Positions 37,619 to 51,800 of a DNA stretch of 64,000 nucleotides are shown piece by piece; the stretch's first letter is position 1, and each line of letters begins with the position of its first letter. The notes beneath the pieces were generated by a model, which was not told the DNA's origin, did no database searches, and was given only the letters and a program-made list of their open reading frames with translations. Source of the DNA: Hymenolepis diminuta (lineage: Eukaryota; Platyhelminthes; Cestoda; Cyclophyllidea; Hymenolepididae). The stretch is from assembly GCA_900708905.1 (NCBI GenBank), contig CAADRB010000025.1:1857026-1921025 (forward strand), given 5' to 3'. The position numbers and the translations under genes were made by a program.

Positions 37619-39845
37619 AAAACAAAATTGCTGCCGTGTTCACATCTTACTTACGGAAAATAGAACGTCATTCCTATTCTATCGGATTCTCAGACATTTT
37701 TGCCATAAATTACTGGCATATGAATAGAACTATGCAATTATTCATTCCGGAATTATCATTGTGTGTTTAAATCTATTTTTTTATTTATTTTCCAACTAGA
37801 GAGAGGTTTATTATTGCTTAAAATCACTCACTCAAATCAAGTATACTGATAAAATGCCTTTGTAAATTTCATCTACCCACTCATTATTTAGAGAAGTTCT
37901 AAATAAATTCGCTTAGAATGACCGACCATACGATTAGATCAGCTGGTTAGCAAATTCTAAATATCGCGGACATTAACTAAACCGGAAACTCAGAAATTAA
38001 TTCATGAAAATTTAGCCTTGTAACATATCGATAAGGCACATTGAACCACACCCTTTTGGAGAAAGTAAATAAGTTAATGATATCCAAATTTGATGGCATT
38101 TTGCCTTCATTTCATATTCTTATTTTCCCCTCTATCTCGTTCCCTACTGGACAATTTTGCGATTTCGCGATTTAAGATGTTACGCCATGATTAAAACTTG
38201 CAAAAGTTCTTTTGCATTGTTGTGGTTAAAAATTAATGATCCTCCTTATACTAGATTAATTTCAATTGCTAGCAAGACCATTCCCTACAAGGGTTTGGGA
38301 AAACTAACGTCCTCATCCACTGAAACCAGAATATTTGTTCTGTTCCCTCTCCTTCCTCAAAACAGTTGTTGAAACACATCCCAAAATTTTAACTTAAAAG
38401 TAAAAACCCTCAATGTAGAAACAGTTGAATAATGTGTCTGACTCATCGACGGTAAGAAAAAATAATACATTGGTATGGGCAGTGACCAGATTGAAGGTGC
38501 TGTAGGAAATTTTGTCTAAATAAGAATTTTTTATTACTGAACATCTTATAGGCAATTCAAGATAGACTGAAAGGGCACGAAAATGGACAAATTATTAAGG
38601 AGTACAAAGATGAGAGAAAGCAACCACCTTGCCACAAAGGCCACTACCCTAACCCACAGCATGGAATTCTGACTGAATACATCTCATGTTCTAGCCAATG
38701 TCCACTGCTTCCCCGTGCTGGCCTACGTCCTAGAATATTTTTTGTACTAGATTGGTCAGGTTACTAGCTTAGTCTACTCATGATTTATCAGTGACAACGT
38801 GTTTGATGGCTTTTATGGCTTTAAATCCACGTACAGCCAATGCATTCTCTTCCTCTGCCTCCTCCCCCGCTGTTACTTTCTCAGTCCAAAAGTTTGTTTC
38901 CAAATCTTCCAATCTTAGTTACTATTCCTTTCTCTCTGCTACACATATTCTCATAGCTGTTGTACAATTCACGTTTGGCCTTCACTAAACTCTTGGTGTT
39001 GTGACCTGTTTAAAAAATCATTTTTCATTTATAATCATTGGGAAGATGGTTAATCTAGTAGGAGTATTTACCTGAGAATAACACTTTAATCTGGTAATAA
39101 TAATAATCTAATAAAACAACCACATTAAGAGCTCATAAATGTACAGTTAACCATTAAATAACCACAATCTACTCTCTCTTTAAAACAATCGGTAAAATCC
39201 TACAAGCTCATTTTTCACTTCAAATCCCACCACCAATCTCGATATACAGCAGTTCACATTGAATAAAATGGGATCTTTTAGAATTCGTGGAAAACGAGTG
39301 GAATCTACATCAATGAGAGAAGTTGGCTCACTTCTGAACACATACCTTCGCGATATCAAACTTTCAATTGCAAATCGAGGACTATGTGTTTGTTATCTCT
39401 GAGGACAACTGAAAGCACATTTAAATATTTAGAATAAGGGATGCTATACATCTACTCTTTAAAGTTTAGTAAATTAATTGTCAATTTCAAAACATCAAAT
39501 TCTGCTCTGCGATTCATTTAATCGAACTGTGTTGACAGAATATTTTATAACGATCATCCACTTCAGCTGGAAAATATAACCATTCTAGACATGTCTCGCA
39601 AGACTATTTTTTGTATTCTACTAAGTTCAATGTAAATAGTCATAATAAACAAAGTTCAATTAAAGATTTTTCAAAACGCTGAGATTTGTGTTCCGCATCC
39701 AATATTGATTAATTAACCTAACCCGTTTCCTGTTCACATAATTTTTGAGCATAGCCGGCTAAAAAAAAAATCATTTAAATTAATATTTTGATGATTGTCA
39801 ATAATTAATCCCATGTAAATAGACACTAAATACTTTTGCATAATA

Positions 39846-39851
39846 TTTATT
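39846..39851 (-). terminator. Candidate poly(A) signal of LITAF paralogue
   Basis: AATAAA on the minus strand about 145 nt after the stop codon at 39995, a plausible distance for a short 3' UTR. Confidence 0.4.
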
Positions 39852-39994
39852 GCGATAAGCATTTGTACTTAATATATTTTTGATTGTCAAAATGCATGGT
39901 ACACAGAGGATGCCCTGTTCTTGGCGGCGGCAGAGTAAACAGACGTAAAAGGACAAAAGATCAAGCAGAAAATAAGAGGCCTCGAGTTATTGCA

Positions 39995-40103
39995 TCAGAT
40001 GCGTTTAAAGAGACCCAACTCAGCACCACAATTCGGACATTTGTGTTCGATATTTTTACACTTTCTGCAACAGAATGGAATCAGGCAGCACAGAAGTGGA
40101 CCA
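39995..40103 (-). CDS. LITAF paralogue exon 3
   Basis: 109 nt, acceptor TTTATAG, ends in TGA. Encodes the Cys-rich second half of the domain with HKCPNC. Confidence 0.92.
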
Positions 40104-40419
40104 CTATAAAAATAATTGAAATTTTAAATCCACGAAGCTTAAAATGTTATTTGAAAATGCGGTCTTACCCGAGGAAGAAAATAAGGCATGATGCAAGCCA
40201 TGTTACTGTGCCAACCTTACTATCAGTTTTAGACATCACAACCCGGTTGCATCTTGGGCAGACCATTTGCTGACTGTTGTCGGACAAATGCGTTGGTTGT
40301 TGAATAATAACAGTTGTCTGACCTAAGATTAGATAAACGGTCATAGAGACGAACACATATATGTATATAATAGCAATAAAATAATCGCACTAACCGGGAG
40401 TATAAGGAACTTGAGCCAT
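39995..40419 (-). CDS. Compact LITAF-domain protein (paralogue), three exons
   Basis: Exons on the minus strand: 40395-40419, 40169-40322, 39995-40103, with introns of 72 and 65 bp; 95 residues. Exon 1 gives MAQVPYTP. Exon 2 gives the CPRC zinc half-site and the start of the hydrophobic segment (VGTVTWLASCLIFFLG). Exon 3 gives GPLLCCLIPFCCRKCKNIEH, then KCPNCGAELGLFKRI, with the HxCPxC half-site. Intron positions and phases match the gene at 15.3-22.4 kb: phase 1 after the N-terminal leader and phase 2 inside the glycine at the end of the first membrane half. The last exon is again 109 nt. It lacks the Pro-rich N-terminus and any PPxY motif. Expected on late endosomal/lysosomal membranes by family. 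Confidence 0.92.
40169..40322 (-). CDS. LITAF paralogue exon 2
   Basis: 154 nt, acceptor TCTTAG, donor GG|GTAAGA. Contains the CPRC half-site, then the first part of the membrane segment. Confidence 0.92.
40395..40419 (-). CDS. LITAF paralogue exon 1
   Basis: 25 nt from ATG to donor G|GTTAGT. An acceptor-like TCTGATAG lies 7 nt upstream of the ATG (AG at 40427-40428), again compatible with spliced-leader addition. Confidence 0.82.
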
Positions 40420-40426
40420 AGCGATA

Positions 40427-42698
40427 CTATCAGATGAGAAATAAATATTTTTATTCAAGCCTCCATAAACGTCAACGAATCACATAAAGTATTAATGATA
40501 GAAAAGTAGACCTAAACAATTATCAAAGAATAATATGCCAGCAGAATTTTGAAGCACTATAAAATTTAAGATAAGCAACTTCTTGTAGTAAAAAATTACA
40601 TTACTGAATTTAATATCCAAACACATACATACACAAATAACAAAATTATTTCGTCTCGAATACAGGATCCAACACAATTAATCCAATAGGGAAGCGAAGA
40701 TTCAACCTTGAGATTTAATATGCATTTATTCCATTCGTTAAAAGCAAATACTTAATTTAGCCAATTTTAATATATTTATTAAATTTAATATATTTGTATG
40801 AAATTTCATGTCAATTTCAGAGCAATTTATAACTGTGGTTGTATGAGCAGTTATTTTATATTCATCTTCTATCTAAATCAATGTGTGCTGGATGAAAATG
40901 TTAATTTAGTGCCAAATTTAATTTCAATATCAATGATGTCTGATAATAACTTTTGCCTTTTGGAAAACAGCTTGTCACTTAAACGATAGGTAGTTAAAAA
41001 TGGGGCTGGCGCCACCACTTCTGTTAACTCTATTCAGAGCGTTATTCGTGTAGTGAACGGAGGAGAACTGGCCTGAGACTTTTCTGATTACAAAAAACTT
41101 TTTCAAAAATCTACATCTAGTGCAGCTGTCGCATAATCCACTTCAAAGCAATTTTGCTGGGCTCTTTTAAATTTCTCAAGCCTGGAAAGTCTTAAAGTAT
41201 TGTGGAAACCAGTCAGATCTCAGATAATACGAAATAATAATATATAAAACTTCACTTTATTCTTACTGTTAAATCTGTAAATTTTCCAGAGCAACTTGTA
41301 TTTTGAAGCTTTTAATCTGATCACTTGTGGATACTGAAACATTTCGAATTTAGTATTTTTATTTCTAATCAGATTTCAAATGATAAAAGACAGGATTTTA
41401 TACGTCATTAATCTACAACATCATATTCTAAATGAAATTTTCTTTGGGACAAATTTCTCAGCTTTTTCCAAAAATGTCAATTTATTCAACTCCAAGACTT
41501 TTATTCTTTATTTTATATCTTGATTTGTTTATATTTAATTTCGTATTTGAATTTGTTCGATCTTTTCATTAAGAACGACCACTGAAGCATTATTTCCGTC
41601 GGAGATTGGTGTTTCAGACAGTGGGAACTATTAAATTCACCAGCTTTCGTATTTGAACGTCAGCTTTGCACCACCTAAATTTTGTCTGATTCAATTATCC
41701 AGCTTCCCATATGATCCATGAAGCCTTGTGCTACGAAAAAATTAGACGTTTATCCTTCATGAAAGACTTATTAATGCTTTTCTGTTGATCTGTTTACTAG
41801 TCCCAACAACGAAAATGTTTCCTAAGGGCTGCAAAGCAATTTAGAAAACTTCTGGGATATTTTGACTTCGATGACGGAATCAGCCAGTTGAATCCGATTA
41901 TTGGATATGCGGTGATTGGGCCCTAATTATTTTCTTCCGATAAGCAAAACAACTGCAAAATCGTACTTTAAAACAGGATCTCCTTTTCTGCTCTACGGAT
42001 AAGCAAAGTGTTTAATAACATAATCATAAGTCCCCATCTACTTCCCAGGTATGTGAAAGATAGTTCAATTAAAAATATGAGAGGATGGGGAAAAGAAATA
42101 GGAATCAAGAAGACTCTATCTGATTTGAAATCCGAAATTATTGTATTGTCTGCTTTCTAAGGTATCACTTTCAATATTGTATCCACTATCGATATTTTCA
42201 CTGTACGAAAAAACAGAATGTAATACTCTCATGGAATTTCGTAGCCATCTTTTTCTCACATATTTTTTACAGAAAGCGTCTGTCGTGCAAAGGGGTTTAT
42301 AGGTTGGTGGGCTGTTTTAGTATTAAAGAGATCTGACTGAAAGCACCATTTTATCTCACTTTTTTTGTGAAAAATCGATAGCACTCAGGCTACACATCCT
42401 GATTCCGTTAGCAAATCAATTAAATCATCTTATTAACTGACAGCTCTTATCACAAAATCTCCTGCTGTATCAATTCACTAACACTTTCATACACTGGAAC
42501 AGTATCAATAATCATATGAGACTGACTCTCAAAATACGGGATATTATACAACATGAATGTCATATTTTGGGGTTGAGTGACGTTCCAGTTGACATTTGCC
42601 ACTCATTGTGCCATTTGTTTCTATATTGTATTATTTGAATTAGGTCTGCAGCGGATATTACAGAAATAATCCATCGATTAAATTTCAGTAATCCTCTT
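40427..42698. other. Upstream flank of LITAF paralogue, non-coding
   Basis: A+T-rich, no gene or RNA recognised. Promoter of the paralogue should lie near its left end, but I see no diagnostic element. Confidence 0.35.
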
Positions 42699-42971
42699 AG
42701 GAGTCCAACTAGCTCCAGACAAGCACGATTAGTCTCTAGCAGAGTCCTCTAGTATAAGTTGCTCCCAAGATTGACTAGACCACGTCTAAAGTGGCGAAAA
42801 CATAAGAGGTATCGTGCGGGGGGAGCATTACTGCAACTGTTTAGTAATTGAATACAATTGACGCTAGGCTGCACAAACATTGATCGCATATTGGCTGGGA
42901 GACCTTTGCACGCACGGTCACACTTTTTCAATACGGGATCGGTAGCATGTATGCGCTTTCCAGCATGTTCT
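42699..42971. repeat. Inverted repeat pair B, right arm
   Basis: Partner of 36730-37000. The two arms bound about 5.7 kb that includes the compact LITAF paralogue. Confidence 0.85.
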
Positions 42972-45240
42972 AGCGAGCGGGAGATTCCATCGATAAGCCC
43001 TTGTAGTGTTGCACACTCCCCAGATCGAAGAAATTTTCATTTCCTATATTTATCGACGCTATTGTAGGCAAAACAGAGTATTATCTTTTGGCTATTCGGT
43101 CATTAAAATACCTTAAAGCAATAGTTACATTATTTGCCTAGTTTCTTGGTTATAAGGTAAGCCGAACTACGCCAGGCATGAGCACTACAACATAAATCCA
43201 CATACGGTAGAAACATCGATGAATCATCTGAGGCTCACCGCAATTAATTCTGGCCAGCGCTAAACTCAGTCTGTTTATATGATTTATTTCATGCTGGTCC
43301 ATGAATGACTAATCTAATTTTGACTTCACAGTTCAAGAGACTACGGCAAATTACCATAATTAAATTGCTTTAATTATCTAGCGGGACTTAAGCGGCCAAT
43401 TTTGCTGCATTAAAATAATTTGGATCGAGGCCACTTAGAAGGATTAAGTCAAGTTACTCATGTCACTAGATCAGTACGGGAGTGGTGGGGAAACGAATCC
43501 AATTTATTCATAATCAAATTAAATTTATATGCAGAACATTTCTTCATTAGACTCCAGTCATGCCCCGTTGTGAATGTCCCCACGTGATGAGTGACATTTG
43601 TGTAGGTCTCTATGTATAAACACGTACACACATCGCTCGACAGGTCTTGGATACCGTGGTCGAGATCGTATCGTTTCTCCGATCATCAGTTATTGATTGA
43701 TATCTGCTGTCTATGGCATTTATCAAAATTAATTCAAATTAACAAATGACAGCCGGCATTTGTTGGTGTTAATCTACAGAGGGATAGTCGAAAGTAAATT
43801 TCTTAAAATATCCAGTATAACGGCGGAGATGGTATATCGAAAGAATGAAAACGTGGTGGTGGTAGTAGATGACCAACTATAAGAGCTAATATCGATCATA
43901 TTTAAAGCGTCGAAGTGTGAGTTTCTCTACTTCAAAGGCATTTTGACGTTACTTATTCTGCTTAAGATCAGTGATGGAAATGATGAAAAGCTAAAAACGG
44001 AAACTGACCACAAAAGAACTCTTTATACGAATTTGTCCCTCGAGCATTGAATTATCGGTTATTGAATTCCCGCTAGCAACTTTCCTCTTATTAAAGTCTG
44101 TAGAAACATTTTATTGCTAATTCTATTAATGGTAGCTTTGTACGATTTCTTTTTATTTAATCTGCTTGATCTGAGTAATTGTAGATGTAATTAGAACATT
44201 GAAGCACCCACCTAAAATCATTTAAGAAAATCATCCACTTTAACTATTCATAAATCGATCCATTCCCGCAAATGCATCTTCAGAACTCCGTCTTCCATAA
44301 CTACTCTGACAATCACCTCAGATCATTTGATTATCAAATATTTATGGATGGCTGACTATTCAGTTATTATTTCTCCTGCAAACAAAGTATTTTATCGATG
44401 AAGATGTCTGTCCACTTCTCCTGCAATGTATTTTTTCCTTCTCAAAACGCCCATTTGATTTGATATACCTTATGGAATAAAATGGATGTAAGTCATTATA
44501 TTGGTCAAGTTTTTGTATAATTTAATACTATCCCTTTACTTGAAGTCAATACACTTTACTTACTTGCCACCCAGAATGGGCTACCAGCTGCACACGTTTT
44601 ATACTTCTTGACTGGAGGATACGTCTTAGTGTTTGATTTTTTCTTGAACTCAACACATTGTTCTTAATTATTAATCAGTGTATCTGGCGTACAACAAACT
44701 TTCTACTCTATTTACCAGTTCTAAGTATATTCTCGGGAATAGTTGGTCCTCTTATTCAGTTTATTAATCATTAAATAAAATTTAATCTTGGTTAACTGCA
44801 GTCAAGCCGTTATTTTTTAATGGATCAACGTTAGTTGAAAAGACAACACATTGTTATTATTATAAGTAATTATTTAATTCCAATCTAAATCGTTTTATTA
44901 AAGAAGAGGACGCACACACGTCTTATTATCACTTTTATTAGTCTCAATGGGTGGATTTTGCCCTTTCGCCGTAAATCCAAATGAGAAAATGAGTAATCAC
45001 CATTTGCATCGCCGCTAATTAGGTCACGGATTATGTTTTGAAACGAGTAAACATTACTGCTGAAATTCAGGTCAAAATAAATGCGGCACATGTTAACTGA
45101 AGGACCTTTATAACCCAAATTTGAAATTCATTTATCGTTAATGCGATTTTCTCAAGTTCTCCATAAGAAAGAACTTCTTCAAACTAGTAATCAAAGATAA
45201 AGTTAAGTTGAGATAGGTTGAAATATTTTTTTTGGTTGAT
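42972..45240. other. Intergenic DNA up to the assembly gap
   Basis: No supported gene. The minus-strand ORF at 44885-45118 is short and has no domain. Confidence 0.4.
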
Positions 45241-45866
45241 NNNNNNNNNNNNNNNNNNNNNNNNNNNNNNNNNNNNNNNNNNNNNNNNNNNNNNNNNNNN
45301 NNNNNNNNNNNNNNNNNNNNNNNNNNNNNNNNNNNNNNNNNNNNNNNNNNNNNNNNNNNNNNNNNNNNNNNNNNNNNNNNNNNNNNNNNNNNNNNNNNNN
45401 NNNNNNNNNNNNNNNNNNNNNNNNNNNNNNNNNNNNNNNNNNNNNNNNNNNNNNNNNNNNNNNNNNNNNNNNNNNNNNNNNNNNNNNNNNNNNNNNNNNN
45501 NNNNNNNNNNNNNNNNNNNNNNNNNNNNNNNNNNNNNNNNNNNNNNNNNNNNNNNNNNNNNNNNNNNNNNNNNNNNNNNNNNNNNNNNNNNNNNNNNNNN
45601 NNNNNNNNNNNNNNNNNNNNNNNNNNNNNNNNNNNNNNNNNNNNNNNNNNNNNNNNNNNNNNNNNNNNNNNNNNNNNNNNNNNNNNNNNNNNNNNNNNNN
45701 NNNNNNNNNNNNNNNNNNNNNNNNNNNNNNNNNNNNNNNNNNNNNNNNNNNNNNNNNNNNNNNNNNNNNNNNNNNNNNNNNNNNNNNNNNNNNNNNNNNN
45801 NNNNNNNNNNNNNNNNNNNNNNNNNNNNNNNNNNNNNNNNNNNNNNNNNNNNNNNNNNNNNNNNNN
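45241..45866. other. Assembly gap (626 N)
   Basis: Unknown bases. ORFs that appear to run through it are artefacts of translating N. Confidence 0.99.
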
Positions 45867-48800
45867 ATTCAACACATTTTTTCATCCAAAAATTATCAAA
45901 ATTAAACTCGAACTTGTAGCGTATGATGAGTTACATACAAAAATAGAATGGAATTGTCCTGTCTAAATGATGTCTTAGTATCTTGTGAAATAACTACACC
46001 TGTAGTAACTAAATACAAAAATTAAAGGAGAGATTTGGTTAAGAATTTACCACATTCACAACCACGATGTCTAAAAATCTAAAACGAAAATTTTTTCTCG
46101 GGACAAAGGGGCTACAGTCATAACTCGGGCTCTAAGGGCAAGAGCTTCTGTTTCCCGCTATCTTCTAAAAGAAAATCTTAACTGGACGCCAATACTCCCT
46201 CTATTCAACATTCAATTTTAATTCTCCATTGAATGGGTTTAAAAGTGAATAGTCATCTTTCTTTCAAATTGACATCGTCATTGCCGTATTCATATAGATT
46301 TTTTATGTCATTTGAATTTATGTTTCTCACAAGATGATGTCACAAATTCCAGGCACTTGTATTTAGCCTAAGAGATCATGTTCTTTAATTCGCTACCTAC
46401 AAAATTTGTAACTTGTGAACTATATTTTCTTCATTTATCGCACAATCATCTAAAGCTATGCGTTGACAGATAAAAATTAACCCACAAATAACCCACAAAA
46501 TGAACTGGGAGCCCAACATGACTAAACTATCCATTCGTTAACATTCCTCATCAACATGCTTACTTCAGGGTAGTTTGATTTTCTCCATACATTGGTGAAG
46601 TCAGATACATTTTAATCAAACATAGGGACCTACTAGTTAATACGATTTTATTTGATAATTTAGCGGGTCACAAGTTGTCCAGCCAGAGATATTCACATGA
46701 TCAAGATATTCCCCGAAATGATTTTGCTTTGGGGATTATAAACATGTTTTGTTAAATATTCCGTTTAACCAAAAATATGTAATTCCTTTTTTCGGGACTT
46801 TATTTCACTACTTATATAAATTTCGGCTACAGCTTCAATTTACCAAGTCCCAATCTGTACGACTCTTCATTAATTTGGCGAATGCTATTTATAGTCTCTT
46901 CATTTGAAGATCAACCCACCGCTGGACAGATCAAAGTTTTATTTAAACCACTTGCCAGGATGTTAAGAACAGCTTGCTCGCGTACATTGCTAAGACTGAT
47001 GTGCGACGTAAAGATCGACTATGAGATGCGACTTTCTCATTCCGAGGCAAAGCCTCTACTCTTCAGCTTTGACCTATTTTTGGCTTACTAGTCCCTAAGT
47101 CTTCTTATTCGTCAGTCAAGTAAGGTCCGAATGAAATTAATGGAATGCTGCGAATTTCTGACTCAAATAGTGCCCTAGTTATTCTAAATATAGCTAAAGA
47201 TAAAAGTGAATCCACAAAATATGCAATCTTCAGTCAGAGTTTATGCGTACAGGGTTCATTCAGACACTTTACTGACCTATCGGTGGAAGAGAAGAATCAA
47301 AAGTCAAGTCAAGGTAAAACAAATATGCCAGTGGTAGAATGGCCGTGGTGACGACTATGGGAAATCTGTAAAACCGATGCAAAATAAGTGGTGAACAGAA
47401 ATAGGCTGCTTCAAATTCTAATCGCTAGATATACACTAGGGAGAACATTTTCCTAGCTGTATTGCATTCGCACAATCAAGTTGTATTAATCCTAAAGCTA
47501 GCGATGGTAGATCTGAGTCACCACTGTTAGTTCTGTAAATACACAAATTCCTGCCAGCAACGAAGTCTATATAACTTCTATCAGCATTTTAAACCGAGCA
47601 CTTTTATTCGCAATTTGGAACTTCTGTGTACTTTGCAGTTCCGTTATTGACTTTTATCCATACGAATAGAGCTGTTCGCTATTTCAAGGTCAAAGATGTT
47701 CAGTCAACAGAAGTGCACAACATTTTGAACAAATTATTCTGAACAATTTAAGCATTATGTGACAGTGATTTATTATTTATATTCTCATTCTTTATGATTT
47801 ATATTTCAGTGAGTGAATTTTGGCTTTAATAAGAAGGCTCCTGATTAGAAAATGGATAAGAGAATTGCATGGAGCTTCGGGCCCATTTCAATCGCTTGAT
47901 GCAGATTCCACTTAAAAGTGCTTACTGACGACACAGTGAATAAAATTTAACATCTAAAGAGTAAGGTTTGGCTAAGTCATCACTCTACAATGTTGTAATG
48001 ACCTTCATCACGGGCAAGATTATAGAAAGCATGATTGTGACTGGCGTTTGTTTCTACGAGATCAGTGGGAGATAAGTTTATTTAGTATGAACTTACTTAG
48101 GCAAAATTAGAATTCAACGGACATAGACCGACAGTTTTAGAGAAGTAAATCGGGGTCAGGGTGAGTTGTTTTGCCCTCACAAATTAGGTAAGGATGCACT
48201 TGAGTGGATAGTTTTTCTTATCGTAAGGGAATTACGATTCAAACTATAGGAGAATTCAAAATGTGAGTATTTGAAAAAGTAGCAGTAAAGTCATGTATTC
48301 ATTGATATAACATTAAGCAGCTGATATAATCAGGGCTGACGCTGATATATTACTAATAACGTGGCTACAGTCCCTGAAACCCAGATGTAGAAGTGGGAAA
48401 TTTCGTAACTCAAATGAGCAGAATATTTTAATAAAATACACGTGCTTATATAGAATGTGATAAGGAAATAACAGGATGGCTAACTAGCCAGTAATTGCAA
48501 TAATACCGAAAAGGCACATTTAGGTACTAGCACAGAAATCTGATGCGCCACTCATATCATTTGTGATAATTTCCCGATTTGATAAGATTTTCGTACCCTG
48601 TCTTACGTTTTGAGGGCAATTAAACCCGCGAAATTCGTTCAGGTGCACCAGAAAAAAATCAAATAGACTTCCTAACAATGATGAATTACGGAATTATTAT
48701 ATTAATAACTCCGCACAACTTTTACTCAGCAATTTGTCAACACAGGATGCGAAAATTTCGGTGAAAATAGTGTGAGAAGCGTTACGACGTAGCTATTAGT

Positions 48801-51800
48801 AAATCGATAGAGTATTCCCATACTTGATTAGCCTGAATCATCTCCATTTATCTTCCTGACAGTCTCATACGTGCCCGAGCATGATACCTCATTATGTATA
48901 TCTTGCTAATCTTATTATCCTCAATTCCAAACATCTGCACACAACATTTTTAGATGCACACTTTTGACTAAAATTAGGGTAGTTCTGTACTATTTAAGTT
49001 TTTTTATTGCTTCACATCTTGCGTAATTACTATTGTTAATCTGATGTCCATATTATATTTTAATTTCCACTGCGGAGCGTAGAAACATACATTACATCTA
49101 TCTAGCGTGAAGTAATAAATTGATAAGTCGCTTGACAATGTAATTCAAAGATGCGGAATAGAGATAATATTCCCCAGCTCATATCAAAAGAGAGCAACAT
49201 CAAACACTCCTCCTTGGCAGAATGATGATCCTATTGATACAAAATTGAGTCAACTATTTTTGGTGCTTCTGAACGAAGTTCACGGGCTTCAACTGCCGTT
49301 CACATGATTATCGATTATTTATGGCCCTTGTCTGGAAATGCAATCTCACTACAGTCGTAACTATTATTTAACCAAGTAGCCAATCAATTTTAAAACCAAA
49401 AGTTGCATATAAATAGTTGCCATTTGAATAACAAATAATCTTTCTTCTTTCAAACCGCCACTGGGGATAACAAACATAAATGACAAGGATCCTTATTAAT
49501 CAAGACAGCTCAATTTTGAAAAATCTCTAGGTTCACCTTGAATGAACTCCAGAGTGAACTTAAAATCCTTGCTAGTCCCATCCACCTACTCTTGGCTGTG
49601 GGACGATTCTGTTTAATCTCGGTTCAATTTGGAATACGATAAAAGCACAGAATAGGGCATAAATGATGTGTAGTAAACTTTGTGCTTAAAGATTTGAAAA
49701 CTATTACGCCGGTACCGCAACGATCGCTTGTGGTCCTCTCCCTCTCGTGAAATCCATGGTTGTCTTTTTAATTCACCGCTGTTTGAGCTACTGATCTTCT
49801 CCATCGACAGGCGTCTAGCGATATTGTGGTGATTATAGAACTCATTACATAACGTCAAATTAGCGGTGGCAAAATTCCAGTTTTCAAATCGAAAATGTTT
49901 TGATCTATTTCAGAATTCTTGCCTATTCTATTACTGGTTAACCGAAACTATAACGTTAAACAAAATATCCCAAACCAATCCAATTTATCCCAATCGGGTT
50001 GGGATATCCCAATTAAAGTAGAAAGAAAAAAGATATCAAGTTTAGGTATAACGCCAAGTTCTTAATGAATGCCGAAGTGGCATCTCAATAGAAGAATAGA
50101 GCGCGACTAAACAAAGAGAGCCGAAGATGTGCTGTTTTCACTAACAATAATAATAGTGGTAAGGGGGATAGAGAATGGGGAAATGGGTTGACACAAAGAT
50201 AGGGGAAGATTAAGAGAAAGTGCAAGATTACGTGGTAGTTAGTAGTTTAATTAGTAGTAGTATTACCATAGCGATAGGGAGAAGTAAAGTTCCACACACA
50301 CACACACACTTATCAATAAGTCTATCAACCAGGACGCGAGCCAAGCGATACTAATGAAAGACAGCCATAATAAAGATGTACGTATTAGAGTATGGAAATC
50401 ACAACAAAACAGCACACAGAAACCATCCCCTTGGAAAAAATTTCTTGGTTCCTCATAGATAAGGGCGACAAAACTTGAGCGCGTGAAAACCCGTTCCTCA
50501 ATCGATCGACTGATTGATTGATTTAATGTCAAAATGAGGCGGGAAGGGAGACAATTATGTGTGTTTAAAAATGCATGAGACAAATAGAGCTTAATGAAAA
50601 GGGAAGAAAGGAAAGGACATTAAGAGATTGTGGTTCGATACGACTAAACATTGATTTTATAGGGTTCGCGAGATCAACAATCCTCACAAGCGACTGGAGA
50701 ATTCTAAAAAAGAGGAAACCAACAAATCAATTTATTTGTGAGGAATAAAATTAACCCAGCTAGGCTAGTTAGGGAGTTAGATCAAGAGACAAATCTAAGA
50801 TAACAATTGGCCAACCTTATTCAAGTCGGTATTGTCGTCTACAAAATAATCAAACTAACAATATATCAATTTTTGTACAAATTCCAAGATTAGCAAATAA
50901 TTTATCAACACAGCTATCTACTCTATAGTAATCAAATCAGCTCTCCAAAAATCATGAATTATCTGTATTCTTCCATCCCCGTTATATCCTTTACGTAGTT
51001 CTGGGCCCAAGTTTTGTCCTACCCTCGCATGTAAGGGAGAGTTCCTCCATCTCCCATTACTAATGAGCTGCCTCTTAAAGTTAAGTAAAGTACCTCAAAA
51101 ATACTTTCTGTACTAACCTAAATAAGGCGCCTTCAATTACTCCCCCCCTGGGATGAGAGCTTTGGACATCCCATAATTCATGGGGATATTACGGACATTC
51201 CAGTTAGAAGCAAGAAGCACTAACCGTCTGCTGTAGCAGTAATTTAGTGATACTGTGATCACCAACTTAGTCAGATAACAAGGGCTCTAAATTCAAATAA
51301 TACAAGTCTGGTTAGGGCCCACTGGATCTAAGTTGAAGTTAAATCGTACCCTCTGAAAGCTTATCCAGCTGGCTCATACCAACTAAAAACTCTGTAACTA
51401 AAAAAGTAGTCACAGACATCAACACCGACCAGACCGATTTCATTTAGAGATCTACTTCCATTATCAAACGAATAAGAATTGGTTTGTAGTTGGATAAAAG
51501 AGATATATTAAATTCAACTCTCCGTTCTTTAAAACCGATAATTCGTGCAGTTGTCGTCCAATTGCCTTAAAGGGTAAGATTCAAACCAGTAACACAATAC
51601 TATTAAATATCTCAAGCCATTAAGATTATTAAAAAAGGGACATCAATCGCAACCTAAGAGATATAAAAATATTCGCATTTCACTTCACCTCATCTCATTA
51701 CCTTCTGTTTTGAAAGTTACACATCTTCACGTTCAACAAGTACCCTCTAGCGAAATTTTTGAACAAATAAACGCAAAAAACATTGGTAACTGCTAACAAA

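Larger units (their letters stand above)
37001..39994. other. Non-coding stretch, inside inverted repeat pair B
   Basis: Holds the right arm of pair A. Around 38640-39000 the minus strand has a fragment reading VKAKRELYNSYENMCSREKG, possibly an old LINE, but too short to classify. No gene called. Confidence 0.35.

Noticed and set aside
39884..40273. 129-codon plus-strand ORF
   Set aside because: Shadow of the LITAF paralogue on the minus strand; the antisense frame carries the zinc motifs.
45138..45966. Four long ORFs on both strands across this interval
   Set aside because: They are almost entirely translated N from the assembly gap.
50263..50583. 106-codon minus-strand ORF with a hydrophobic end
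   Set aside because: Low-complexity text over a CA-repeat tract, no domain, no splice context.
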